NCBI GenBank assembly: GCA_040757595.1
Contig: JBFLWP010000004.1
Location: 62,001 to 126,000 of the forward strand
Direction: 5' to 3'
Length of the DNA stretch: 64,000 bases
Source: Nitrospirota bacterium
GTDB lineage: Bacteria > Nitrospirota > Nitrospiria > Nitrospirales > Nitrospiraceae
Below the pieces are notes generated by a model. The model was not told the DNA's origin, made no database searches, and saw only the letters and a program-made list of their open reading frames with translations. Both the position numbers and the translations under genes were made by a program. How positions within the stretch are numbered: the first letter of the stretch is position 1; each line of letters opens with the position of its first letter. Below, piece by piece: positions 46,080 through 54,241 of this stretch.

Positions 46080-47147
46080 CTACCGTGCACCGGGGGCGGA
46101 GCCCCTCTGATCAAGCAACCGGGCAATTTCGTCCACCGCGAAGCGCGGGAGGGGGCGGGGCCGGCGCCCATCGGTCACGAGGCGGACTCCCTCCCTTGCT
46201 GGCACGATGGTCCCGATGTGGGCCGCCGCGATGCCGGCTCTAGTCAGGCAACGGAGAATGGCCGGAGCGGAGCGGGGAGCCGCGCAGATCAGGAGCGAGC
46301 CGGAGGCGATGGCCCCCAGCGGATCGAGTCCGCAATCGGCGCAGAGCCTGGCCCCTTCCGGCAGCACCGGGATCGCGCGCTCCTCGATCCGCAGCCCGAC
46401 CTTGGAAGCTTCGGCCAGCTCGTAGAGCGCGGTGCTCAAGCCCCCTTCGGTCGGATCGTGCATCGCGTGGACGCCGCCGGCCGCGAGGGCGAGCCGCGCG
46501 TCCTCGAGGACGCTGATGCCGGGATCGTCGAGATACCGCCGGCAGCGGGCCGCGAACCGGACGCCGTAGCGCCGCCGCAGCTCTCCGGCTCGCTCGCGCG
46601 CCAGGATCGAGACCGCTTCGATCGGAATGCCCTTGGTCAGGAGGACCGCGTCGCCGATCCTGGCGCCGGCCGCCGTGACCAGTCGCCCCTTCGGACAGTC
46701 GCCTAGCAGACAGCCCACGATCACCGGCCTGGCCGTCGCGGTCGTGATCTCCGTGTGGCCTCCGATCAACCGGACGTCCAGCCGGCGGCAGGAGGCGGCA
46801 AGTTGCGTGAAGATCTTCGCGGCCGTCGCGCCCGTGGTCTTTCCCGCCGGCAGCAGGATCGTGGCCAGGAACCATCGGGGCGTGGCGCCCATCACGGCCA
46901 GGTCGTTGGCGTTGATCGTCAGGGCGTAGGCGCCGGTCCCTTCCGAAACGAAGGTGATCGGGTCGGTCTTGGCCACCAGATACCGGCCGCCCCAGTCCAG
47001 CACCGCCGCATCCAGGCCGATGCCCGGTCCCACGACGACGCAACCCGTTCCGCGAGGCGCCGCCTGCGCCAGCAGTCTGCGGAGCAGGGAGACCGGCAGT
47101 TTGCCGGCAGGCAAGGCGTTGAGACGGGCGCTTCGTCGGGCTCTCAT
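46080..47147 (-). CDS. PurM/HypE-family ATP-binding protein (AIR-synthase-related)
   Basis: 355 aa with the two-domain PurM fold: PGIGLDAAVLDWGGRYLVAKTDPITF is the N-terminal ATP/metal region, TINANDLAVMGATPRWFLATILLP the dimer strand, RLIGGHTEITTATARPVIVG, and C-terminal MHDPTEGGLSTALYELAEASKVGLRI. The HDPTEGG motif is the HypE/ThiL type. No hydrogenase maturation genes are around, so HypE in the strict sense is unlikely. These AIR-synthase-related proteins have no established function. The next gene upstream starts just 12 nt away. Confidence 0.83.
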   Translation of the reverse strand: MRARRSARLNALPAGKLPVSLLRRLLAQAAPRGTGCVVVGPGIGLDAAVLDWGGRYLVAKTDPITFVSEGTGAYALTINANDLAVMGATPRWFLATILLPAGKTTGATAAKIFTQLAASCRRLDVRLIGGHTEITTATARPVIVGCLLGDCPKGRLVTAAGARIGDAVLLTKGIPIEAVSILARERAGELRRRYGVRFAARCRRYLDDPGISVLEDARLALAAGGVHAMHDPTEGGLSTALYELAEASKVGLRIEERAIPVLPEGARLCADCGLDPLGAIASGSLLICAAPRSAPAILRCLTRAGIAAAHIGTIVPAREGVRLVTDGRRPRPLPRFAVDEIARLLDQRGSAPGAR

Positions 47148-47159
47148 GAAAGGCGCGCC

Positions 47160-47468
47160 CTAGTGCGAAAGAGAGAAGACCTCGCGGACCCGCTGCGCGG
47201 TCACGCCTTTGAGCAGGATCCGCTTCCGGCGCGACGACTGGCCGGCCTGCACGACCACGGAGGATCTTCTGAGGCCGAGCTGCTCGGCCAGGTAGGCGCA
47301 GAGTCCCTCGTTGGCCGCTCCCTCGACCGGGGGCGCGGCCACCCGGAACTTCAGCGCCGCTCCGTGCAGCCCCGCAAACTCGGTGCGCGAGGCGCCGGGC
47401 TGGACGTGCACGGTCAGGACGACGCCGTCCGGCCCGTCCTGCGCGACGGCTTGCCTTGGGTCCATCAT
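47160..47468 (-). CDS. DUF167 (YggU) family protein
   Basis: 102 aa. GVVLTVHVQPGASRTEFAGLHGAALKFRVAAPPVEGAANEGLCAYLAEQLGL is the family core, ending in VQAGQSSRRKRILLKG. Small alpha/beta protein of unknown function, often next to YggT. It precedes the PurM-like gene, with 12 nt between. Confidence 0.9.
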   Translation of the reverse strand: MMDPRQAVAQDGPDGVVLTVHVQPGASRTEFAGLHGAALKFRVAAPPVEGAANEGLCAYLAEQLGLRRSSVVVQAGQSSRRKRILLKGVTAQRVREVFSLSH

Positions 47469-47507
47469 GAGCGGGGAGAGAAAGGGAGGATCGGGAAGCG
47501 CGCAGAC

Positions 47508-47948
47508 TCAGCCCTTCACGGCCTGGAGCGCCTCGCGCAGCTCCCCCACCCGCCTGGCGAGGAGGTCCAGGTGCATGTCCCGCTGGGCCCGATCGTCGCG
47601 CGTCTTCCAGAGGCGCCGGAAGACGATCCCGACTTCCCACCGGAGCGTTCTCGCCTTCGCATAGGCCACGGTCTTGGCCTGCTCCTCGGTCACGTCACAG
47701 GCGGATTTTTTCAGCGCATAGAGCTGGTTGTGCAGCGCGTCAAAGCTCTCTTCCGTGTACTGCCCGCGCACGGCCTTGATGCTGGACTCGATCATGTTGG
47801 TCAGGTTGATCTGGGTCTCGATCCCGCTGGGTCCCTTTGCCTGCTCCAGGAACTCGCCGGCCCTGGGGTGCATCAGGCTTCCGCAGCCTGATAAGCCGGC
47901 TAGCAATGCGGCAACGACCAGCGAGCGTCCGAACGTTTTCCTAAACAT
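47508..47948 (-). CDS. Hypothetical lipoprotein
   Basis: 146 aa. A type II signal peptide with lipobox LSGCGSL puts it on a membrane face. The rest is helical (NMIESSIKAVRGQYTEESFDALHNQLYALKKSACD, LDLLARRVGELREALQAV). GGGAGG lies before the ATG. Not recognised; it may be specific to this lineage. Confidence 0.7.
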   Translation of the reverse strand: MFRKTFGRSLVVAALLAGLSGCGSLMHPRAGEFLEQAKGPSGIETQINLTNMIESSIKAVRGQYTEESFDALHNQLYALKKSACDVTEEQAKTVAYAKARTLRWEVGIVFRRLWKTRDDRAQRDMHLDLLARRVGELREALQAVKG

Positions 47949-47973
47949 CCGTGCCTCCCTGGATTAAGTTTCG

Positions 47974-48056
47974 GCGAGAGGCAAGTGGCGCGGGGCTAGA
48001 GGTAAAAGTTCTCGTCTAGTTCCGACCCCTTGGCCCCTAGCCTCGTGCCTCTAGCC
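47974..48056. repeat. Quasi-palindromic word-repeat element, word GAGGCAAGTGGC
   Basis: Left arm 47974-48003 (GCGAGAGGCAAGTGGCGCG and onward), right arm 48025-48056 (CCCCTTGGCCCCTAGCC and onward), loop about 21 nt. It fills the gap between the lipoprotein start and the NorQ-type stop. Confidence 0.78.
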
Positions 48057-48061
48057 TGATC

Positions 48062-48901
48062 CTAGAAAATCGCCTTCACCAGTTCCTGGATGCTGCGCTG
48101 CATGTCCGGATCGTCGGTGATCGGCTTGGCTACCGCCGCCTCGCAGGCCCGGGCCGGCTCGATGCCTTTTCGAATCAAGGAGCCAGCGTAGATGAGCAGC
48201 CTCGTGCTGACCCCTTCCTCGAGCCCGTGATTCCGGAGATTGCGCACCTTCTCCCCCAGCTTGACCAGCTTGATCGCCGTGTCCCGGTCCACGCCCGCCT
48301 CGTGCTCGATGACCCGCGTCTCGATCTCGCGCGGCGGATACGAGAACTCGATCGCCATGAACCGCTGTTTGGTGCTCTGCTTCAGGTCCTTGAGCACGCT
48401 CTGGTAGCCGGGGTTGTAGGAGATGACCAGCATGAAGTCGTCCACCGCCTCGACCACCTGGCCCTTCTTTTCGATCGGCAGCAGCCGCCGGTCGTCGCTC
48501 AACGGGTGGATGATGACGGTCGTGTCCTTCCTCGCCTCCACGATCTCGTCCAGGTAGACGATCGCGCCGTGCTTCACCCCGAGCGTCAGCGGCCCGTCCA
48601 CCCAGACCGTCTCCTGTCCCTTCAGCAGGAATCGCCCCACCAGATCGGAGGCCGTGAGGTCCTCGTGGCAGGCCACCGTAATGAGCGGACGGCCGAGCCG
48701 ATAGGCCATGTGCTGGACGAAGCGCGTCTTCCCGCAGCCGGTCGGGCCCTTGAGCATCACCGGCATCTTGCTCCCGGCCGCAATCGTGAAGAGGTCGGTC
48801 TCGCCGCGCACGTCGGCGTAGAAGGGCTCCTGCCGGATGCGGTACCGGTCGATCTCCAGCTCGTGCCCCTTGCTCCGCGTCTGTTCCCCCTGCCGGCTCA
48901 T
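48062..48901 (-). CDS. CbbQ/NirQ/NorQ-type MoxR AAA+ ATPase
   Basis: 279 aa. Walker A GPTGCGKT (52-59), Walker [14 protein letters not shown], sensor 1 [12 protein letters not shown], and the CbbQ C-terminal domain (ELVKAIF). It pairs with VWA proteins such as the NorD-like protein at 39317-42376 to remodel metal enzymes (NO reductase, Rubisco) in known cases. Here the two genes are about 5.7 kb apart, both on the minus strand. [12 protein letters not shown] and [20 protein letters not shown] are typical of NorQ. The actual target is unknown. Confidence 0.9.
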   Translation of the reverse strand: MSRQGEQTRSKGHELEIDRYRIRQEPFYADVRGETDLFTIAAGSKMPVMLKGPTGCGKTRFVQHMAYRLGRPLITVACHEDLTASDLVGRFLLKGQETVWVDGPLTLGVKHGAIVYLDEIVEARKDTTVIIHPLSDDRRLLPIEKKGQVVEAVDDFMLVISYNPGYQSVLKDLKQSTKQRFMAIEFSYPPREIETRVIEHEAGVDRDTAIKLVKLGEKVRNLRNHGLEEGVSTRLLIYAGSLIRKGIEPARACEAAVAKPITDDPDMQRSIQELVKAIF

Positions 48902-48935
48902 GTCAGGTCACCATTAACCGAAACCGGCCGCAAGA

Positions 48936-51119
48936 TCAAGTCGGCGCACGGCCCTCCCGGTCCGATGCCTCATCTTTCGCACCGGGGCGCGATCCACCAG
49001 GCGCCTCCTCCAGCACCAGGACCGGCAGCCGGATGACGAAGGTGGCTCCCCGCCCCAAGTCGCTCTCGACCGTCAAGGTCCCTCCCAGCTCCGTCACGAT
49101 GCGGTGGCAGATCGCCAACCCCAACCCGGTTCCCTCGCCGATCGGCTTGGTCGTGAAAAAGGGCTCGAAGATCCGGGCCTGGTTCTCCGGCGTGATGCCG
49201 GGCCCGTCGTCGCCGACGCGAACCTCGACCCACCCGCCTTCACGACCCGACACGGGGAAGGGGCGAAGGGGGGACGCGGCGATTTCTCGATCACCCTGTC
49301 GCTCCTTCTCCGCGTCTCCGCGTCCCCGCGTCCCCGCGTCGTCGGCCAGAGAAGCGGACACCGTCAGCGTGCCGCGTCCGTGCGCGGTGGCCATGGCCTG
49401 CCGGGCGTTCGTCATCAGGTTGAGCAGGACCTGCGTGAGATCCTGGGGGTCGGCGAGGACGCGCGGCAGGTCCGGCGGCAGGTTCGTGCGGACGGCGATC
49501 TGATGGATGCTCAGGTCGTTGGCCATCAGTTCCAGCGTCCTGGCGATCAGGCCGGGGACGTGGCACACCTCGCGGCGGCCGCCGGCGGTGCGGGCCACCC
49601 CGAGAAACCGGCTCACGATCGCCGAGGCCCGGTGGGTCGCTTCGTAGATCGCCGCCAGATCCTCCTGCAGCCCCTCGGTGGTCGCCCGATCCAGCCGGCT
49701 CCTCGCCAACTGCGCGTGTCCGCTGATGATGAACAACGGGTTGTTGAGCTCGTGGGCGACGCCGCCGAGGAGCGTGCCCAGCGCCGCCAGCTTGTCCGCC
49801 TGCCGGAGCTGCTGCTCCATCCGCTTGCGCTCGGTCTGGTCCTCGATGACGACCACGCGCTCGCCGCTCTCCGGCTCTCCGATGCAGCTCACGCTTAACC
49901 GGAAGAGATGCCGCCTGTCGGCGGGCATCAGGCATTCCACCTCGACCTCGCCGGAGCCTGCCCGGTCCAACCGGACCGCCCCCAGGACCTCCTCGATCCT
50001 GTCCGCGGGAAAAGCCTCCCCGATCGGGCGCCCGACGGTCTCTTCGGGAGACCGGTCGAAGGTCCGGTAGAACGTCCGGTTGGCGAACTGGACGGTGAAA
50101 TCCTTGCCCAGGCGCACGACCGACACGGGGAGGGAGGTCACGGTCGCGCGGTACTGCTCCTCCAGCACCTGCAGCGCCTTGGTCCGCTCGGCGACCCGCT
50201 GCTCCAGCCGCAGGTTGGCTTCCCGGAGTTCCTCCTGCTGCGCCTCGACGAGCTTCTTGAGCTCTTTGAACCGGTCGGTGAGGTGTCCGATTTCGTCTCC
50301 CCGCGGCGCAAAGACCGGCGCGGAGCCTCCTCCGCCCGCGCCGCCGGCCGGCTCCATCAAGCCGGCCAGCAGGGCCAGGGGTCGCGAGATGGTCCGCCTG
50401 GTCCCCAGCGCGATCACCCCCAACACCAGCAGACAGAGGCCGGCCCCGCCGGCCACCGTGAAGAGGAGGTCCCGACGGCTCTCCTGCACGTACCGCCCTA
50501 TGGGCAGCACGATCTCGAGGCCGCCCATCACGTCGTGAAGCTTGAAGTCGCGTCTGGGACTCTGCGGATGCGCGTTGTGACAATCCACGCACGACTGGGC
50601 GGAAGCCCGGTCCGCCCGCAGCACGCGCAGCACGGGACGGCCGGCCATGACCTCGGTCCTGACGTACTCGCCGGACGGCTGGGCGGCCAGATAGGCGAAG
50701 GCCTCGCGCTGGAACTCGTCCGTCAGCCCCATGGCCGGGTTGATCGGCCAGGGGCTGACCAAGCGCGCCGCGAACCCCTCCGGATTGGCGCCGGTGAGAA
50801 TCTCGGAGACCTCGCGCAACAGCGTGGCCGGCAGCGGCAGGCGGCCGTGTACCTGCCGGTAGTCGGCCCCGAACGTCCCGCCCAGCTCCTGGACCTTGGG
50901 CACGACTACGGAGGCGTAATATTCCCGCTCCGCCATGATCTGGTTGGACAGGCTCCTGGCCCGCTGCGTCAGCTTCTCCTGCAGGTTGGCCTCATTCCGC
51001 ACCCAGACCGCCCAGGCCGCCAGGCTCGCCACGAGGATGACGGGCGGGACCGTGAACACCATCAGCTTGGTGCCGATCCGCCACCCGTCGGGCGGACGTA
51101 TGAGTTGCAGGAGCTTCAC
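48936..51119 (-). CDS. Sensor histidine kinase with c-type-haem (DUF3365) periplasmic domain
   Basis: 727 aa. Membrane segment about 18-40, periplasmic DUF3365-like domain (45-215) with a c-haem motif CVDCH (177-181) inside SCVDCHNAHPQSPRRDFKLHDVMGGLEIVLPIGRYV, second membrane segment about 218-240, a HAMP-like region, then PAS (320-440), HisKA (LLGGVAHELNNPLFIISGHAQ) and HATPase_c (DDGPGI, FEPFFTTKPIGEGTGLGLAICHRIV). No receiver. The kinase loop holds an in-frame word-repeat insert (DAGTRGRGDAEKERQGDREI). Probably a redox or gas sensor. Its ATG overlaps the stop of the upstream kinase (ATGA). Confidence 0.9.
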   Translation of the reverse strand: MKLLQLIRPPDGWRIGTKLMVFTVPPVILVASLAAWAVWVRNEANLQEKLTQRARSLSNQIMAEREYYASVVVPKVQELGGTFGADYRQVHGRLPLPATLLREVSEILTGANPEGFAARLVSPWPINPAMGLTDEFQREAFAYLAAQPSGEYVRTEVMAGRPVLRVLRADRASAQSCVDCHNAHPQSPRRDFKLHDVMGGLEIVLPIGRYVQESRRDLLFTVAGGAGLCLLVLGVIALGTRRTISRPLALLAGLMEPAGGAGGGGSAPVFAPRGDEIGHLTDRFKELKKLVEAQQEELREANLRLEQRVAERTKALQVLEEQYRATVTSLPVSVVRLGKDFTVQFANRTFYRTFDRSPEETVGRPIGEAFPADRIEEVLGAVRLDRAGSGEVEVECLMPADRRHLFRLSVSCIGEPESGERVVVIEDQTERKRMEQQLRQADKLAALGTLLGGVAHELNNPLFIISGHAQLARSRLDRATTEGLQEDLAAIYEATHRASAIVSRFLGVARTAGGRREVCHVPGLIARTLELMANDLSIHQIAVRTNLPPDLPRVLADPQDLTQVLLNLMTNARQAMATAHGRGTLTVSASLADDAGTRGRGDAEKERQGDREIAASPLRPFPVSGREGGWVEVRVGDDGPGITPENQARIFEPFFTTKPIGEGTGLGLAICHRIVTELGGTLTVESDLGRGATFVIRLPVLVLEEAPGGSRPGAKDEASDREGRAPT
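49251..49341. repeat. Quasi-palindromic word-repeat element inside the haem-sensor kinase gene, word CGCGTCCC
   Basis: Right arm 49303-49341 (CTCCGCGTCTCCGCGTCC and onward) and left arm 49251-49280 (ACACGGGGAAGGGGCGAAG and onward). It lies in the kinase ATPase domain between GRGTLTVSASL and GGWVEVRVGDDGPG; the MEDS kinase in this window lacks it there. Confidence 0.72.
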
Positions 51120-54100
51120 GGGGCGTCCAGCACTTCCCGGAGCTTGCGCGCGAGCGCCGCCGGGGTGAAGGGCTTCGCCAGGAACGCCGTGTCCGCCTGC
51201 AACACGCCCCGCTGGACGATCACATCGGTCGTGTGCCCGGACATGTAGAGCACCTTCATCCCGCGTCGCAGCAGCACGAGCCGCTCCGCCACCTCCCGTC
51301 CGTTCATGCCCGGCATGATCACGTCGGTGAGCAGGATCTGGATCGGCCCCTGATGCGCGCCGGCGATGCGCAGCGCCTCCTCGCCGCTCCGGCTCTCCAA
51401 CACCTGGTACCCGTACGAGCGCAGCACCCCGCTCAACATGGTCCGGATCGAGTCTTCATCCTCCACCAGCAGGACGGTCTCCGAGCCGCCGGGGACCTCG
51501 CTCGGCGGTCGGGGCGGCTGGTCCGCCTTCGCCTTTTCCGCCGACGGCGGGAAGTACACCCGGAACGTGGCCCCCTGCCCCGGCTCGCTGTCCACCAGGA
51601 TGTAGCCGCCGCTCTGTTTGACGATGCCGTAGACCGTCGCGAGCCCCAGCCCGGTGCCCTGGCCCTTCTCCTTGGTCGTGAAGAACGGCTCGAAGATGCG
51701 GGCCCGGGTCTGGCGATCCATCCCGCCCCCCGTGTCCTGCACCGCCAGCACGGCGTAGGAGCCTGCCGGCACGATCACGTGTTCGTGCACGTAGGGCTCG
51801 CGCAGCTCGACGTTGGCCGTCTCGACCGTCAGCCGGCCTCCCCGCGGCATGGCGTCCCTGGCGTTGACCGCCAGGTTCAGGACGACCTGCTCGAGCTGGG
51901 TGGGGTCGGCCTTGATCCGCCGCAAGGCCGGATCCGGCCTCGAGACCAGCGTGATGTCCTCGCCGAGCAGCCGCCGCAGCATGCCCCCCATGGCGGCCAC
52001 GGTCTCGTTCAAGTCCACCACCTGGGGCGTGAGCATCTGGCTTCGGCTGAAGGCCAGCAACTGCTTGGTCAGCGCACCCGCCCGTTCGCCGGCTCTCTTG
52101 ATCTCTTCGACCTGGTCCCGAAGCCCTCCCTGATCGCGCATCTGCTCCGACAGCAGTTGGCTGTGGCCGATGATCACGGTCAGGAGGTTGTTGAAGTCGT
52201 GGGCGATGCCGCCCGCCAGTCGTCCGATCGCCTCCATCTTCTGCGACTGGCGGAGCTGCTCTTCGAGCTGGCGGCGCTCGATGAACTGGCCGAGCTTGAC
52301 CCCGATGTCGGCCATCATGCCGAGCAGGTCCTGGTCTGGCTGGCGAATCTCGTGGCTGAAAAATTCCAGTATCCCGAGGACTTCCCGTCCGAGCAGGACC
52401 GGAAACCCGAAGGCGGCGTGCAGGCCGACCTTGGCCGCGACCGGCGCCCGCGGAAAGTTCGGGTCCTTGACGACGTCGGGAATCCAGGCCGGCTGGCCGC
52501 TCTCCCACACGCGCCCCGGCAGCCCGACGCCGGGCGTGAAGGTGCGCGACCGGCTGAGCGTCACGAACTCCTCGACGCTGACGGCGGGGACGTGCCAGAT
52601 GGTCTCGCACCGCAGGACCCCGGCGATCCGGTCCACGCGCCAGACCGCTCCCAGCTCCCAGCCCGTCGTGTCGCACACGGCCTGCAGGAGTCTCGGCGCG
52701 GCATCGGCCAGCGTCGCGGACTCGACCAGGACTTGGTTCACGGCCAGTTGCGCCACCTGGCGCTTCTCCGCCTGCTTGCGCTCGGTGATGTCCCGGACCG
52801 ATCCGATCATGCGCACGGGCCGGCCCCGTCCGTCGTACAGGGCGTGGGCCCGGTCAATGACCTCGGCGTACGTGCCGTCGGCGCGGCGGAACCGGTACTC
52901 GCCGACCCAGAAGCGCTCCCCCGCCTGCAGCGCCGCCAACCGGCCAGCCAAGACCTTCTCGCGCTCGCCGGGGTGGACCCCCTCGTACCAGAATTCGAGG
53001 GACGGGCGAATCTCCCGACTCTGATAGCCGAAGAGGACTTCCAAGCTGTCGTTCCACCAGACCTCGTTGGTGGCCACGTTCCAGTCCCAGATCCAATCAT
53101 GGGTCGCCTGGGTGACCAGCTCGAACCGTTCGTTCTGCTCCCGCAGGTTCGCTTCGGCGGCCCGAGCCCTCCCGCTCTCCTGCCGGGCCTGCGCCCATTC
53201 CCGCCGAACCCGTCCCGTGCTCCACAGCAAGAGACCGAACATGGGCAGCCAAACCACGGCGCCGGCCAGGGCCAACTTCCAGAGCACTTCGTAGATCGGC
53301 GTCAGGATGTCCAGCCGATCCATGCGGACCAGCACGGTCCACTTCAGCCCCTGAAACGGCCCATAACCCCGCGTCATCGCGTACCCCGTCACGACCTGCA
53401 CGTGCCGGCGCAGGTGCTCTTCTTCCGTATAGCCGGGCACGCCCGACTCGCTCAGGAGCGCGGAGGGCAACCCCATCTTTTTGAGATTCACGTTGCCCTT
53501 GTGCGCGATGTCGGAATCCACGAACGCGTCGCCCTTCCAGGTGAGGAACTGATACTCGAGCGTGACCGGAAAGCTCTCCCGGGCCTGGAACGCCCGGATG
53601 GTTCCGGTCACGACGGCTTCCAGCGCCGGGACCCCCACGCGTGTCGTGACCGTTCCCAGGAACTCTCCGCGCGGGCCGACGATCGGAGCCGTGAAGGCCA
53701 CGGACTCGACTCCGCCAGCCGCTTCGTAGGGCTCCACGTCGCCCACGTGCACCTTGCCGCCGGCGCGGGCAGCCAGGAACCAGGGGGAGCGGCTCTGATC
53801 CTGCCCGACGGTGGCCGGGTCCGTCGCCGCCACGATCCGGCCGGCCGGATCGGTGACGCCCATCCACAGGTACACCGGATAGGCCGTGCGCATCCAGGAG
53901 AGGTACGCCGTCAGGTAGTCCCCGTCACGATGCCGGCCGAACGCCCGCGCCATCATCAGGACATCGCCGTGCCGCTCGACCAGGAGCCGGTCCAGCTTGT
54001 CCGCCACCTCGGCGGCGGCCAGGGACAGGTTCTCCCCCGTCGTCGCCACGAGCCGGCGCTCCACGTAATACAGCGCCACGGCCCCGATGGAGAGGGCCAC

Positions 54101-54202
54101 CAGGGTCATGACGATGATGAGGCCCTGGAGCCAGCCGTAGGGCCGTTGGACGCGGGGCCCCTGCTGAGGGGAGGGTGAAGCCTCTCGCCGCTCGCTTGCC
54201 AT
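51116..54202 (-). CDS. Cache-PAS-GAF hybrid sensor histidine kinase
   Basis: 1028 aa. Membrane segments near 25-45 and 310-330 bracket a periplasmic dCache-like sensor (WMGVTDPAGRIVAATDPATVGQD, VESVAFTAPIVGPRGEFLGTVTTRVGV). Cytoplasmic: PAS/PAC (370-490), GAF (505-650), HisKA (LAGGIAHDFNNLLTVIIGH), HATPase_c (DTGGGMD, FEPFFTTKEKGQGTGLGLATVYGIV) and a C-terminal receiver (VEDEDSIRTML, ILLTDVIMPGMNGREV, FLAKPFTPA). It overlaps the haem kinase by 4 nt (ATGA), so the two are translated together: a pair of sensors for separate periplasmic signals. Confidence 0.92.
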   Translation of the reverse strand: MASERREASPSPQQGPRVQRPYGWLQGLIIVMTLVALSIGAVALYYVERRLVATTGENLSLAAAEVADKLDRLLVERHGDVLMMARAFGRHRDGDYLTAYLSWMRTAYPVYLWMGVTDPAGRIVAATDPATVGQDQSRSPWFLAARAGGKVHVGDVEPYEAAGGVESVAFTAPIVGPRGEFLGTVTTRVGVPALEAVVTGTIRAFQARESFPVTLEYQFLTWKGDAFVDSDIAHKGNVNLKKMGLPSALLSESGVPGYTEEEHLRRHVQVVTGYAMTRGYGPFQGLKWTVLVRMDRLDILTPIYEVLWKLALAGAVVWLPMFGLLLWSTGRVRREWAQARQESGRARAAEANLREQNERFELVTQATHDWIWDWNVATNEVWWNDSLEVLFGYQSREIRPSLEFWYEGVHPGEREKVLAGRLAALQAGERFWVGEYRFRRADGTYAEVIDRAHALYDGRGRPVRMIGSVRDITERKQAEKRQVAQLAVNQVLVESATLADAAPRLLQAVCDTTGWELGAVWRVDRIAGVLRCETIWHVPAVSVEEFVTLSRSRTFTPGVGLPGRVWESGQPAWIPDVVKDPNFPRAPVAAKVGLHAAFGFPVLLGREVLGILEFFSHEIRQPDQDLLGMMADIGVKLGQFIERRQLEEQLRQSQKMEAIGRLAGGIAHDFNNLLTVIIGHSQLLSEQMRDQGGLRDQVEEIKRAGERAGALTKQLLAFSRSQMLTPQVVDLNETVAAMGGMLRRLLGEDITLVSRPDPALRRIKADPTQLEQVVLNLAVNARDAMPRGGRLTVETANVELREPYVHEHVIVPAGSYAVLAVQDTGGGMDRQTRARIFEPFFTTKEKGQGTGLGLATVYGIVKQSGGYILVDSEPGQGATFRVYFPPSAEKAKADQPPRPPSEVPGGSETVLLVEDEDSIRTMLSGVLRSYGYQVLESRSGEEALRIAGAHQGPIQILLTDVIMPGMNGREVAERLVLLRRGMKVLYMSGHTTDVIVQRGVLQADTAFLAKPFTPAALARKLREVLDAP

Positions 54203-54241
54203 CTGTCCCCCTCGGTGGGAAAGGACAATCGCGCTCGCGAC

